DNA of 64,000 bases, taken from the NCBI GenBank assembly GCA_021325365.1, contig JAJPHF010000016.1, positions 124,001-188,000 on the forward strand, read 5' to 3'. Positions 26,055 through 35,827 of the stretch are shown here, piece by piece. The position numbers and the translations under genes are program-made. Every line of letters starts with the position of its first letter. The stretch's first letter is position 1. The stretch comes from Pseudomonadota bacterium (lineage in GTDB: Bacteria > Chloroflexota > UBA6077 > JAJPHF01). Below the pieces are notes generated by a model. It saw only the letters and a list, made by a program, of their open reading frames with translations. It was not told where the DNA came from and ran no database searches.

Positions 26055-26396
26055 GCCAGCCTCCTCCCTCCAACCTTCGCGGTGGGTGGCAGTGCAGTAT
26101 GGTAGGCGGCCGGTCGGGGCGCGTCAAGCTGAGAGCCTATCGCAACGCCCCGACGCTTGCGCCCCGCGCGGAGCGGCCCCTACAATGGGCGCTGGTGCGG
26201 TGAGAGACGAGACGGCATCTCGCGGCGCAGCGACGGACACGGCGCACGCTCGGCAGCGCGCGGGCCACCCAGCGGGGGCCTGCCGCACGGCGGCACGTCG
26301 TCGCGGGTCGGGCATCGCCCGAGCCCGCGGGCCGCGGATCCGGGCGGTTGCTCTGGCGGGAGCGCAGATACCTGGCGCCTCCCCTCGCTGATCGCC
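26055..26396. other. 342-base gap ahead of surface protein
   Basis: No gene seen. A CCTACAAT box at 26179-26186 resembles -10 elements ahead of other genes here and lies in a GGGGC-type palindrome; transcription of the next gene may start close to it. Confidence 0.4.
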
Positions 26397-28901
26397 TTGC
26401 AGGAGGGCGCGACCTCGCCACGGGACAAGACTTCTCCCCGCGCGCCGCGCGGCCAGCCTAACAACGCCTGGACGCGGGCGCGACTCGTCAGCCTACTGGT
26501 GCTGGGCGCGGTGCTGGTTGCCGCGAGCCTGTGGGCGGGCGGGCGCGGTGATCCCAGCGACACCGGGACGGCCGACGAGCCGGCCCAGGCGATCGCCGCC
26601 GACTTCGCCGAGGGCACGCTTCAGAGCGTGCGCCGCGAGCCGGATGGGAGCCTTGTGCTCGCCGACAGCGCGGCGCTCAGCGCCGACGAACGGCCGCGCG
26701 CCTACGCGGACCGCGCGGCCTTTGGCCTGTACACGTCGGAGGCGCTGCCGCTCGCGCGGCCGGCCTCGCGCGTGGAGGCCACGCTGGACGCCGACCTGCC
26801 CCCCGGCGCGGAGGCGGTGCTGGAGGTGCGCGGGCGCGCGGCGGACGGGCGCTGGACGCCCTGGATCGAGGTCGAGCCGGGCGGCGCACCCGCGGACCTG
26901 GACACGACCGCGACCGCCCTCACGTACCGCCTCACGCTGCTGGGCGATGGCACGGGCGATGCCGGGCCGCGGGTGCGCGCCGCGAGCTTCGGGCTGCGGA
27001 CCGACCGCCTGCGGCTGGCGGCTGCCGAGGCGCAAGCGTCGCCGTTCGCCGTACCCGCGAGCGCATCGGGCGCCGCGCCCTTCGGGTCGCCGGCGGCCAC
27101 CCCGACGGCCGTGCCCCCGACGCTGCGCGTCTGGGCCACGCGCGAGGGCCTGGTCGGCGCGCGGACGGCCAACGGCCACCTCATCGAGCCCAACGACCAC
27201 TTCGTCGCCCTGCCGTCGCGCCGCGTGCTCAACCAGCTGGGCGGCAGCGACTATACGGTCACGATCCACTACAAGGGCCGCAGCGCGACGGTGCCCGTCT
27301 GGGACCTCGGGCCGTGGAACATCCGCGACGACTACTGGGACCCCAGCCGGGAGCTGTTCGCCGACCTCCAGCGGTGGATGCCCCAGGCGCAAGCCGCGTT
27401 CTTCAGCAACCACAACCAGGGCCGCGACCAGTTCGGCCGCTTCATTACCCTGCCCACGGCGCTGGACATCGCCGACGGGACGTTCTGGGACGATCTGGGG
27501 ATGACCGCGAACGACTGGGTCGAGGTGACGTTCAACTGGCTGGACGGGCCATCGCCACCCTGGGTGCAGCCCGTGACGGTGGTGCCGAAGCCCACGCCGA
27601 CGCCGGTGCCCAAGCCGAAGGCGGCGAGCTACAACGGCCCCGCGGCGCCGGCGACGCGCCAGTACCTGCCCGTGGTGCTGCGCGGCTACGAGGGCTGGTC
27701 GTCAACGCTGGTCGTGCAGAACCCGAACGGCGTGCCGGTGAGCGGCTCGATCGACCTGTTCAACCGCGACGGGAGCGCGCAGGCGTCGCAGAGCTTCGCG
27801 CTGCCGGCCTACGGCAAGGCGGTGTACCCGGTGGCCAGCTTCGACGGGATGCCGGCGCGCTTCGTGGGCAGCGGCGTGGTCAACGCGAACCAGCCGGTGG
27901 CGGTGCTCGTCCACGAGGACCGGGCCGACATGGACCGCATGGCCTACACCGCGCAGCCCGGCGGGGGCACGACGCTCTACGCGCCGCTGGTGATCAAGGA
28001 CCTGAACAACTGGGACACCATCGTCCACGTGCAGAACGTGGACGGGGCGCCGGCCCAGGTGGAGATCGCCTATTACAGCGCGAACGGCGGCCAGCACACC
28101 TGGACGGACACGGCGACGATCCCGCCGCTCGGCTCGCAGTCGTTCTCGCAGTTCCAGCACCCGCAGCTACCCTCCGGCTTCGTCGGGTCGGCGGTGATCC
28201 GCGCGACCAACGGCAGCCAGATCGTGGCGGTAGTGAACGAGGTCAAGACGGAGGGCGCGGCGGTGAGCTACGTGCCGGCGCCGGCCGGCGTGCCCAGCAC
28301 GCTCGCGCCGTTCGTGCTCCGCAACTATCAGGGGTGGAGCACGGGCCTGCAGGTGCAGAACACGGGCACGGCGCCGACCACCGCCACCGTCACGTACACC
28401 CGGCTCAACGGGCCCGGGACGTGGACGGAGAGCGCGCCAATCGCGCCCGGCGCGGCGGCCGTGTTCTACCAGCCGGCCAACCAGCAGCTGCCCGACAACT
28501 TCATGGGCGTAGCGTCGGTGGCCTCCAGCGATGGCACGCCGCTGCTGGTGCTGGCGAACATCATGAACCCCCAGTCCACGGCGGCGATGAACTACCTGGC
28601 GAGCGCGCCGAGCGGGCCAACCTTGGCGCTGCCGTACGTCGCGCGGACGAACGATGGCTGGAACACGGGCATCCTCGTCTACAACCCGAACAGCGTGCCG
28701 GCGACGGCACGGGTAACCTACTACGATGCGGCGGGCAACCAGGTGGCGCGCGAGGAGGACACGGTCCCGGCCGGGGGCACGCGCAGCTTCTACCAGCAGC
28801 GGCAGTCGGCGCTCCCCGACGGCTTTGCGGGCAGCGCGCTCGTCCAGAGCCCCGGCAACCAGCCGCTCGTCGCGATCGCGAGCGAGGTGTACAGTCCGTA
28901 G
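26397..28901 (+). CDS. surface protein with four tandem repeats and barrel-like domain
   Basis: About 834 residues. One N-terminal membrane segment (LVSLLVLGAVLVAASLW) anchors or exports it. A beta-rich segment follows, then a domain with ANGHLIEPNDHFVALPSRR and VPVWDLGPWN that resembles double-psi barrel (RlpA/expansin-like) modules. After a Pro/Lys linker come four repeats of about 105 residues, each opening with a GW(S/N)T-type strand (GYEGWSSTLVVQNPNG; LNNWDTIVHVQNVDG; YQGWSTGLQVQNTG; NDGWNTGILVYNPN). Start is uncertain: TTG 26397 is the most likely since the ORF upstream is not coding-like, but it has no clear ribosome site. A cell-surface or wall-associated role is likely. Confidence 0.7.
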   Translation: MQEGATSPRDKTSPRAPRGQPNNAWTRARLVSLLVLGAVLVAASLWAGGRGDPSDTGTADEPAQAIAADFAEGTLQSVRREPDGSLVLADSAALSADERPRAYADRAAFGLYTSEALPLARPASRVEATLDADLPPGAEAVLEVRGRAADGRWTPWIEVEPGGAPADLDTTATALTYRLTLLGDGTGDAGPRVRAASFGLRTDRLRLAAAEAQASPFAVPASASGAAPFGSPAATPTAVPPTLRVWATREGLVGARTANGHLIEPNDHFVALPSRRVLNQLGGSDYTVTIHYKGRSATVPVWDLGPWNIRDDYWDPSRELFADLQRWMPQAQAAFFSNHNQGRDQFGRFITLPTALDIADGTFWDDLGMTANDWVEVTFNWLDGPSPPWVQPVTVVPKPTPTPVPKPKAASYNGPAAPATRQYLPVVLRGYEGWSSTLVVQNPNGVPVSGSIDLFNRDGSAQASQSFALPAYGKAVYPVASFDGMPARFVGSGVVNANQPVAVLVHEDRADMDRMAYTAQPGGGTTLYAPLVIKDLNNWDTIVHVQNVDGAPAQVEIAYYSANGGQHTWTDTATIPPLGSQSFSQFQHPQLPSGFVGSAVIRATNGSQIVAVVNEVKTEGAAVSYVPAPAGVPSTLAPFVLRNYQGWSTGLQVQNTGTAPTTATVTYTRLNGPGTWTESAPIAPGAAAVFYQPANQQLPDNFMGVASVASSDGTPLLVLANIMNPQSTAAMNYLASAPSGPTLALPYVARTNDGWNTGILVYNPNSVPATARVTYYDAAGNQVAREEDTVPAGGTRSFYQQRQSALPDGFAGSALVQSPGNQPLVAIASEVYSP

Positions 28902-28944
28902 TGAGTGCTGAGTGCGGAGTAGGCGGGCGCTGAGTGCTGAGTGC
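28902..28944. repeat. heptamer array TGAGTGC
   Basis: Four copies of TGAGTGC in two pairs (28902-28915 and 28931-28944) just after the surface-protein stop. The same heptamer recurs inverted at 29068-29095. Confidence 0.85.
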
Positions 28945-28985
28945 TGCGTAGGCCGATGGCAGTCAGCGGGGCGAGGAGTGGGCGA

Positions 28986-30434
28986 GTGGCGGGGCGAGCG
29001 CGCAAGACCGATCAGCCACTCTTCGGCGCGCCGGACGCCGACGCGGCGACTGACACCGCGCCCCCGGCTCAGCGCTCAGCACTCAGCACTCAGCACTCGC
29101 CAAGCACGCCGCTGGCCGCGCGGATGCGGCCGCGCACGCTGGACGAGTTCGTGGGCCAGGAACGGGTGCTGGGGCCGGGCCGGCTGCTGCGGCGGGCGGT
29201 CGAGGCCGACCAGGTGCCGTCGCTCATCCTCTGGGGGCCGCCGGGCAGCGGCAAGACGACGCTGGCGCAGGTCATCGCGCGCACCACTCACGCGCGCTTC
29301 TTCGGCGTGTCGGCGGTGACGGCCGGGGTGGCCGACCTGCGGAAAGCCATCGAGGAGGCGCGGGCGCTCCGCCGCGCGGGCCAGCGCAGCATCCTCTTCG
29401 TGGATGAGATCCACCGCTTCAACAAGGGCCAGCAGGACGCCGTGCTGCACGCGGTGGAGCAGGGCGACGTGGTGCTGATCGGCGCGACCACCGAGAACCC
29501 GTCGTTTGAGGTGAACAACGCGCTGCTGTCGCGCTGCCGGGTCGTGCGGCTGGAGGCGCTGGACGAGGCGGAGCTGGGCCAGATCGTCGATCGCGCGCTC
29601 GCGGACGCGGAGCGGGGGCTGGGCGCGCTGCGCGTGACGCTGGAGCCGGCCGCCCGCGCGCAGCTACTGGCCGCAGCGGGCGGCGACGCCCGCGTGGCGC
29701 TCAACGCGCTCGAGCTGGCCGCGCTGTCGGCCGAGCCGGACGCGCGCGGCACGCGACACCTCACCGCCGCGCTGGTCGCCGAGGCGCTCCAGCGGCGTGC
29801 CCTGCGCTACGACCGCGCGGGCGACGAGCACTACGACGTGATCTCGGCGTTCATCAAAAGCCTGCGCGGCTCCGACCCCGACGCCGCGGTGTACTGGCTG
29901 GCGCGGATGATCGAGGCGGGCGAGGACCCGCTATTTATCGTGCGGCGCATGGTGATCCTGGCCGCCGAGGACGTGGGGCTGGCCGACCCCCAGGCGCTCG
30001 TCGTGGCGACGGCCTGCCAGCAAGCCGTACACTTCGTCGGCTTGCCGGAGGGCTACCTGCCGATGACGGAGTGCGCGCTGTACCTGGCGCTCGCGCCCAA
30101 GAGCAACTCGGCCCTTACCGCCTACGGCGCCGCCCGCGAGGACGTGCAGCGCACCCTCGACCAGCCGGTGCCGCTGCACCTGCGCAACGCGCCCACCGGG
30201 CTGATGCGCACGATGGGCTACGGCAAGGGCTACCGCTACGCTCACGACTACGCCGGCAACGTGGTGGAGCAGCAGCACCTGCCGGACCGTCTGGCGGGCC
30301 GCCGCTACTATACGCCCGGCGACAACCCCCGCGAGCGCCAGCTGGTCGACCGGCTGGCAGCAGCACGCCGCCCGGCGCCCGACGCCGGGGGGCCGCGCGC
30401 GGCCGCGGCGCGCGACACATCCGAGGAGGGCTGA
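28986..30434 (+). CDS. rarA: RarA/MgsA replication-associated AAA ATPase
   Basis: A 482-residue clamp-loader-like ATPase. Walker A is GPPGSGKTT, Walker [11 protein letters not shown], sensor 1 GATTENPSFEVNNALLSRC, and the C-terminal tetramer domain contains HYDVISAFIKSLRGSDPDAA. It acts at stalled forks and in recombination. I favour GTG 28986, seven bases after AGGAG, over ATG 28956. The first 50 residues are not conserved and include SALSTQHS, encoded by an inverted copy of the heptamer array; conserved sequence begins MRPRTLDEFVGQE. The next gene starts four bases after its stop. Confidence 0.92.
   Translation: MAGRARKTDQPLFGAPDADAATDTAPPAQRSALSTQHSPSTPLAARMRPRTLDEFVGQERVLGPGRLLRRAVEADQVPSLILWGPPGSGKTTLAQVIARTTHARFFGVSAVTAGVADLRKAIEEARALRRAGQRSILFVDEIHRFNKGQQDAVLHAVEQGDVVLIGATTENPSFEVNNALLSRCRVVRLEALDEAELGQIVDRALADAERGLGALRVTLEPAARAQLLAAAGGDARVALNALELAALSAEPDARGTRHLTAALVAEALQRRALRYDRAGDEHYDVISAFIKSLRGSDPDAAVYWLARMIEAGEDPLFIVRRMVILAAEDVGLADPQALVVATACQQAVHFVGLPEGYLPMTECALYLALAPKSNSALTAYGAAREDVQRTLDQPVPLHLRNAPTGLMRTMGYGKGYRYAHDYAGNVVEQQHLPDRLAGRRYYTPGDNPRERQLVDRLAAARRPAPDAGGPRAAAARDTSEEG
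29068..29095. repeat. heptamer array CTCAGCA inside rarA
   Basis: Four tandem CTCAGCR units, the reverse complement of the TGAGTGC array at 28902. They are translated as part of the unconserved N terminus of RarA. Confidence 0.85.
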
Positions 30435-30438
30435 GCCG

Positions 30439-31377
30439 ATGGCGCGAGCCAGCGACGTGCAAACGCTCACGACCGTGATCGGGAGCTATCCCCACACCGC
30501 CGCGCTCAAAGAGGGAGGCGTTCGGCCTTCGGGCCTCGCACTGTCGTTCGTCGAGGTCTCGCCGATCATCGCGGCGTTCCGCCGCATGGTGCGCGGCCTG
30601 GAGTTCGACGTCTGCGAGATGGCGCTCAGCACCTATCTGGTCGCCCGCGAGCGCGGCAAGCCGTTCACCGCGATCCCGGTGTTTCCCGTGCGGGGGTTCC
30701 ACCACGACGCGCTCGCGTACCACGTGAAGGCCGGCATCCAGCGCCCCAAGGACCTGGAGGGGAAGCGCGTCGGCGTGCGGGCGTATACCGTGACCACAGG
30801 CGTATGGGCGCGGGGCATCCTGGCGCGCGAGCATGGCGTGGACCTCGACCGCGTGACCTGGGTGGTCTTCGACGAGGAGCACGTGCAGGAGTACCGGCCG
30901 CCGCGCAACGTGGAGGCGGCGCCTGCCGGCGCGCAGATGGCCACACTGCTCGCCGAGGGGGCGCTCGACGCGGCGATCGGCGCGGGCGCGGTGGACTCGC
31001 CCGACGTGCGGCCGCTCATCCCGGATGCGGCTGGGGCCGCCGCGGCCTGGTCCGCGCGGACGGGCGTGTACCCGATCAACCACACGGTCGTCGTGCGGGA
31101 CACGCTGCTGGAGCGCGAGCCGGGCATCGCGCGCGCCCTCTACGAGGCGTTCGTGGGGAGCAAGGAGCAGTTTTTGGCGCGACTACGCGCCGGCGAGGCG
31201 CCGGGCCGCGAGGCGGAAGCGCTCGCCAGCCGGCGCGCGATCGTCGGCGACGATCCGCTGCCCTACGGGCTCCCGCCAAACCGCGCGGCGGTGCAAATGC
31301 TGGCCGAGCTAGCCCACGATCAGCACCTCATCTCGCGCCTGATGGAGCCGGAGGCGCTCTTCGCGCAGGTCGAGTAA
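30439..31377 (+). CDS. 4,5-dihydroxyphthalate decarboxylase-like protein (binding-protein fold)
   Basis: A 312-residue protein with a periplasmic-binding-protein type II fold but no signal peptide, so it is cytoplasmic. SFVEVSPIIAAFRRMVRGLE, EFDVCEMALSTYL and PVFPVRGFHHDAL are the run of segments seen in 4,5-dihydroxyphthalate decarboxylases and related proteins annotated as ABC substrate-binding. ATG 30439 follows GGAGGG, four bases after rarA. A decarboxylase for a dihydroxy aromatic acid would pair logically with the phthalate-dioxygenase-like gene at 14403, but they are 15 kb apart and a ligand-binding role is also possible. Confidence 0.65.
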   Translation: MARASDVQTLTTVIGSYPHTAALKEGGVRPSGLALSFVEVSPIIAAFRRMVRGLEFDVCEMALSTYLVARERGKPFTAIPVFPVRGFHHDALAYHVKAGIQRPKDLEGKRVGVRAYTVTTGVWARGILAREHGVDLDRVTWVVFDEEHVQEYRPPRNVEAAPAGAQMATLLAEGALDAAIGAGAVDSPDVRPLIPDAAGAAAAWSARTGVYPINHTVVVRDTLLEREPGIARALYEAFVGSKEQFLARLRAGEAPGREAEALASRRAIVGDDPLPYGLPPNRAAVQMLAELAHDQHLISRLMEPEALFAQVE

Positions 31378-31466
31378 GCGGCAGCGCGCCCGGGCAGGAG
31401 GCGATGCCCGCTCGCTCTCATTGGGTTCCACGGTGGCGGATGGCGCTCCGCGTGTCGATCGGGCTA

Positions 31467-31503
31467 TTGACATCAAAACATCATGATACTTATGCTCTGA
31501 TGT
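31467..31503 (+). promoter_or_regulatory. vapBC promoter with operator-like repeat
   Basis: TTGACA (31467-31472), 18 bases, TATGCT (31491-31496): a good sigma-70 promoter in an AT-rich island. The predicted start of transcription is at or next to ATG 31504, so the mRNA would be leaderless. ACATCA (31470-31475, again 31478-31483) and TGATGT (31498-31503) form inverted repeats over the promoter, a likely antitoxin operator. Confidence 0.65.
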
Positions 31504-31749
31504 ATGAGAACGACGCTAACACTCGACGACGACGTAGCTGCCGCGCTGCGTCGCATCCAGGACACGCGCGGCCTAACCTTCAAGGAAGCGGTTAACGCTG
31601 CCCTGCGGCGCGGGCTGGCAGAGTTAGATGCGCCGCGGCCACGCCCCGACTATCGCACCCCATCAGTGCCGCTGGGTCGCTGTCTAGCCGGGAGCATCGA
31701 CGACGTGTCCGAGGCGCTCGCGGTGGCCGAGGGCGACGCGTACCGGTGA
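31504..31749 (+). CDS. vapB: VapB-type antitoxin
   Basis: An 81-residue antitoxin of the ribbon-helix-helix type. MRTTLTLDDDVAAALRRIQ is the DNA-binding strand and helix, and FKEAVNAALRRGL completes the fold; the C-terminal third would wrap the toxin. It overlaps the toxin gene by four bases (GTGA), so the pair is translationally coupled. No ribosome site precedes ATG 31504, matching a leaderless message. The complex should repress its own promoter through the inverted repeats just upstream. Confidence 0.82.
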   Translation: MRTTLTLDDDVAAALRRIQDTRGLTFKEAVNAALRRGLAELDAPRPRPDYRTPSVPLGRCLAGSIDDVSEALAVAEGDAYR

Positions 31750-32183
31750 TCTTGGTAGATACGAACCTGCTGATCTACGCGCACGTCGCAAGCTTTGCGC
31801 AGCACGATGCCGCGCGCGATTGGCTGGACGGGCAGCTCAACGGCACGGCGAGGGTGGGGCTGCCCTGGCCCGCGCTCTTAGCTTTTGTCCGGCTGGTCTC
31901 GAACCCGCGAGTATTCACGCAGCCGCTCCCCCTGAATCGCGCCTGGCAGCAAGTCGAACCGTGGCTCGAGTGCGCGCCGGTCTGGATTCCGCAACCGACC
32001 GAGCGGCATCGCGCGGTGCTCGGGTCGCTGCTTGCCCAGGCCGAGGGCCGATCCAACCTCGTGCCCGACGCGCACCTGGCCGCGCTTGCCATTGAGCACG
32101 GTCTGCTACTCTGCTCAACAGACGGCGATTTTGCCCGCTTCCCGGGGCTTCGCTGGGAGAACCCGCTCAGGCCTGCGCCCTAA
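31746..32183 (+). CDS. vapC: VapC-type PIN-domain toxin
   Basis: A 145-residue PIN ribonuclease. Acidic residues in LVDTNLL (Asp5), LVPDAHLAALAIEH and LCSTDGDFARFPGL form the metal site, and WPALLAFVRLVSNPRVF is the family mid-segment. Members of this group cleave tRNA or rRNA when freed from the antitoxin. GTG 31746 overlaps the antitoxin stop. It ends 21 bases before the convergent putative cyclase gene. Confidence 0.85.
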   Translation: MILVDTNLLIYAHVASFAQHDAARDWLDGQLNGTARVGLPWPALLAFVRLVSNPRVFTQPLPLNRAWQQVEPWLECAPVWIPQPTERHRAVLGSLLAQAEGRSNLVPDAHLAALAIEHGLLLCSTDGDFARFPGLRWENPLRPAP

Positions 32184-32204
32184 CCTGGGCGGCTAGCTAC
32201 GCGG

Positions 32205-32864
32205 TTACTCGGCCAGCTCGGCGGTGATGCGGGCGGGGGCGCCGTCGCCCGCGGCGACTTTGATCGGGAGGGCGGAGAGACGCACGCGGCGGCCGGCGAG
32301 CGGCGCCAGGCCCGTCAGGTTCTCGGCGATCAGCACGTCGTTGCCAAGCAAGCGCTGGTGGACCGGCAGCCCCGCGTCGGGGGCACGGCGCACGGGCGGC
32401 AGATCGGGCGAGAGCAAGTCCAGCCCGAGCAGCCGGACGCCGTGGTCGAGCAGCCAGTCCGCGGCGTCGACGGTGAGGGCCGGATAGTCGTCGAGGTAGG
32501 CTTGCTCGCCGTAGTAGCCGTCCCAGCCGGTCCACAGCACGACCATGTCGCCCGCGCGCACGAGGCCGCTGCCGGCCGCTTCCAGGTCCGCCGCGTCGAT
32601 GCTCTCGCGCGGCCCCTTGGCGAGCGGCAGGACGACGCCCGGCCCGACGAAGCGGTCCGGGGCGAACGAGTCGATGCTCGCCAGGCCATCGATGACGTGG
32701 ACGGGCGCGTCGACGTGCGTGCCCGAGTGGCCGCTGAGGCGGAGCGATTGGCTGTTCGTCCGCGCGCCCTGGCTGAGGAAGCTGACCTGGCAGACCTCGA
32801 CCGGGGTGAGCGAGGCGACCTGCATCATGCCGGTGGCAATCGTGTGGCTCAGATCGAACAGCAC
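32205..32864 (-). CDS. putative cyclase / kynurenine formamidase-like hydrolase
   Basis: A 219-residue protein of the cyclase family (PF04199). The metal motif SGHSGTHVDAPVH gives the HxGTHxDxPxH pattern of kynurenine formamidase and isatin hydrolase, which bind Zn or Mn. DLSHTI is the standard N-terminal element. I prefer GTG 32864: GGGAGG ends directly against the ATG at 32870 but is six bases from the GTG. Convergent with vapC. The enzyme could open an arylformamide or cyclic amide during aromatic breakdown; no partner gene proves this. Confidence 0.8.
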   Translation of the reverse strand: MLFDLSHTIATGMMQVASLTPVEVCQVSFLSQGARTNSQSLRLSGHSGTHVDAPVHVIDGLASIDSFAPDRFVGPGVVLPLAKGPRESIDAADLEAAGSGLVRAGDMVVLWTGWDGYYGEQAYLDDYPALTVDAADWLLDHGVRLLGLDLLSPDLPPVRRAPDAGLPVHQRLLGNDVLIAENLTGLAPLAGRRVRLSALPIKVAAGDGAPARITAELAE

Positions 32865-33115
32865 GAGCATCCTCCCAGCGAGTTCAGCGGGCGTCGGTGC
32901 AGGTTGGCGTGGCCAAACCGCTTTGGGCGCCCGCGCGCGATCCTTGGCGCTCCCGCGAGTCGCCGCGGGAGCAAGCGTCGCCGCGCAGCAGCGGGGTCAC
33001 CAGCGGGTGGCCGCGCCGCAAGGCCGCTCGAAGCGATGGTAGGCGGCTGCCTGGGGCGTGTCAAGGCGGGGTGGTGGTGCGCCGGGGCGCGTCGGCGGGC
33101 CGTCGCTGCCAGGGG

Positions 33116-34315
33116 TCAGCGGGGCGCGTAGGGGTCGCTGTAGATCGACGGGGCGGCGGCCGGCGGCAGATAGCCCAGGGGGGTGGGCGAGGGCACGAGC
33201 CCCGACGGCGGCGCGCTGACGCCGGGCGGATAGACGGGTGGCAGCCCGGGCCGGTTGGGGGCAAAGGGCGAGGTGGGAGCGCCGTAGGGCGCGGGCGGTG
33301 CGCCGTAGGGCGCCGCGCCGCCGGGCGTGGTCGGGCCGTAGGGAGCGGCGGGCGGCTGGGTGGTGCCCGGCGGGACGACCCCCGGGCCATAGGGTTGGCC
33401 GCCGGGACCGTAGGGCTGGCCGCCCCCGAAGGGCGGCGTGATGGGCGTCGCCGTCGGGGCCACCGCCGTCTGCGCCACGTTGGACGGGGCGCTCTCGCGG
33501 CCCATCACGTCGACGGCCCGCAGCACCAGGCTGTACCCGATCGACGGGTCGAGTCCCTGGAGCACCGCCTGACTGCCGCTGCCCGGCACCGTGAACAGGG
33601 GCCGCGTCTCACCGCCGGCGCCGACGGCCTGCACGTGGTACTCCGTGACTGTCTCGGTGTTGCCCGGGTCCCAGGCGATCGTGTACATGCCCGCCGCTGG
33701 CCCGGACGACACGACGCGCAGGTTGGTGGGCGCGTGGATCGACGGCGTGGGCGTCGGGGTGACCGTCGGCGTGGCCGTGAGGGTGGGCGTCGAGGTAATG
33801 GTCGGCGTGCTGGTGGGCGTGGGCGTCGCGGTCGCCGTGGGCAGCGGCGGGGGCAGGACGTGCGGGATGCCGGCCGCCGGGATGCCCGGCGCGGGCAGCG
33901 CCGCGAGCGGCGTGGCCGTGAACGTCGGCGTGACGAGCGTCGCGCCGGGCGGGACGACGAGCACCGTGGCGCCCGGGACGGGCTGGGCCGGCGGAGCCAC
34001 CTCCAGGCTGCCCGCGAGCGGCGCATAGGGGGCGGCCCCGGCCGGCGCCGAGCTGGTAGCGAAGGGGCTGGCGGCGGCCGGCCCGCCCGGCAGCAGCGCG
34101 AGCGGCGTGGCCGTGGGTGGCAGGACGAGGCCGTGCGAAACGCCCGACGGCGCGCCGACCGGCGTGGCCATCGCGGCGCTGGGCGTTGGCGTGGCCGTCG
34201 CGACCAGCTGCGGCGCGGGCGCGGCTCCGACGCCGCCCGCGCTGGCAAGCGCCAGCGCGAGCCCGATCATCGACAGCGCCAGCGCGCCCCTTGCCCCGCG
34301 CCTCGACGTCGCCAT
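33116..34315 (-). CDS. secreted Pro/Thr-rich protein with FnIII domain
   Basis: A 399-residue exported protein. A signal peptide (ALALSMIGLALALASAGGVGA) is followed by 150 residues rich in Pro, Ala and Thr, with runs of PTPTST-type repeats that look like an extended stalk. A fibronectin type III domain follows (PTNLRVVSSGPA to GRESAPSNVAQT), and the C terminus is a PYGP-rich tail. ATG 34315 has GGGAG upstream. It is divergent from an HtrA protease gene, with shared CGTGATA elements between them. Probably a cell-envelope structural or adhesion protein. Confidence 0.65.
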   Translation of the reverse strand: MATSRRGARGALALSMIGLALALASAGGVGAAPAPQLVATATPTPSAAMATPVGAPSGVSHGLVLPPTATPLALLPGGPAAASPFATSSAPAGAAPYAPLAGSLEVAPPAQPVPGATVLVVPPGATLVTPTFTATPLAALPAPGIPAAGIPHVLPPPLPTATATPTPTSTPTITSTPTLTATPTVTPTPTPSIHAPTNLRVVSSGPAAGMYTIAWDPGNTETVTEYHVQAVGAGGETRPLFTVPGSGSQAVLQGLDPSIGYSLVLRAVDVMGRESAPSNVAQTAVAPTATPITPPFGGGQPYGPGGQPYGPGVVPPGTTQPPAAPYGPTTPGGAAPYGAPPAPYGAPTSPFAPNRPGLPPVYPPGVSAPPSGLVPSPTPLGYLPPAAAPSIYSDPYAPR

Positions 34316-34360
34316 TCCGCGGCACTCCCTGGGCCACTGCACGCGGTCACCGCGCCACGT

Positions 34361-34397
34361 TATCACGATTATCGCGCGCCGTGATATTTTCGTGATA
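34361..34397. promoter_or_regulatory. CGTGATA operator-like elements
   Basis: TATCACG (34361-34367) and CGTGATA (34380-34386) form an inverted repeat with a 12-base spacer; a third CGTGATA (34391-34397) lies 11 bases on, one helical turn. The set is in an AT-rich patch between divergent genes for a secreted protein and an envelope protease. Confidence 0.55.
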
Positions 34398-34543
34398 GGT
34401 TTCGGGGACGGGCCGGGCAGGATTTCACTCTTACTCCGGGGCGGAACCGCCCGGTTGGTGGCGTGGCCCACGCATTTCGCTACGCCGCCGGTACGCGACG
34501 TGCATCTGGGGGCACACGCCGCGCACAGTGATGGGAGACGACG

Positions 34544-35827
<1,284 letters not shown>

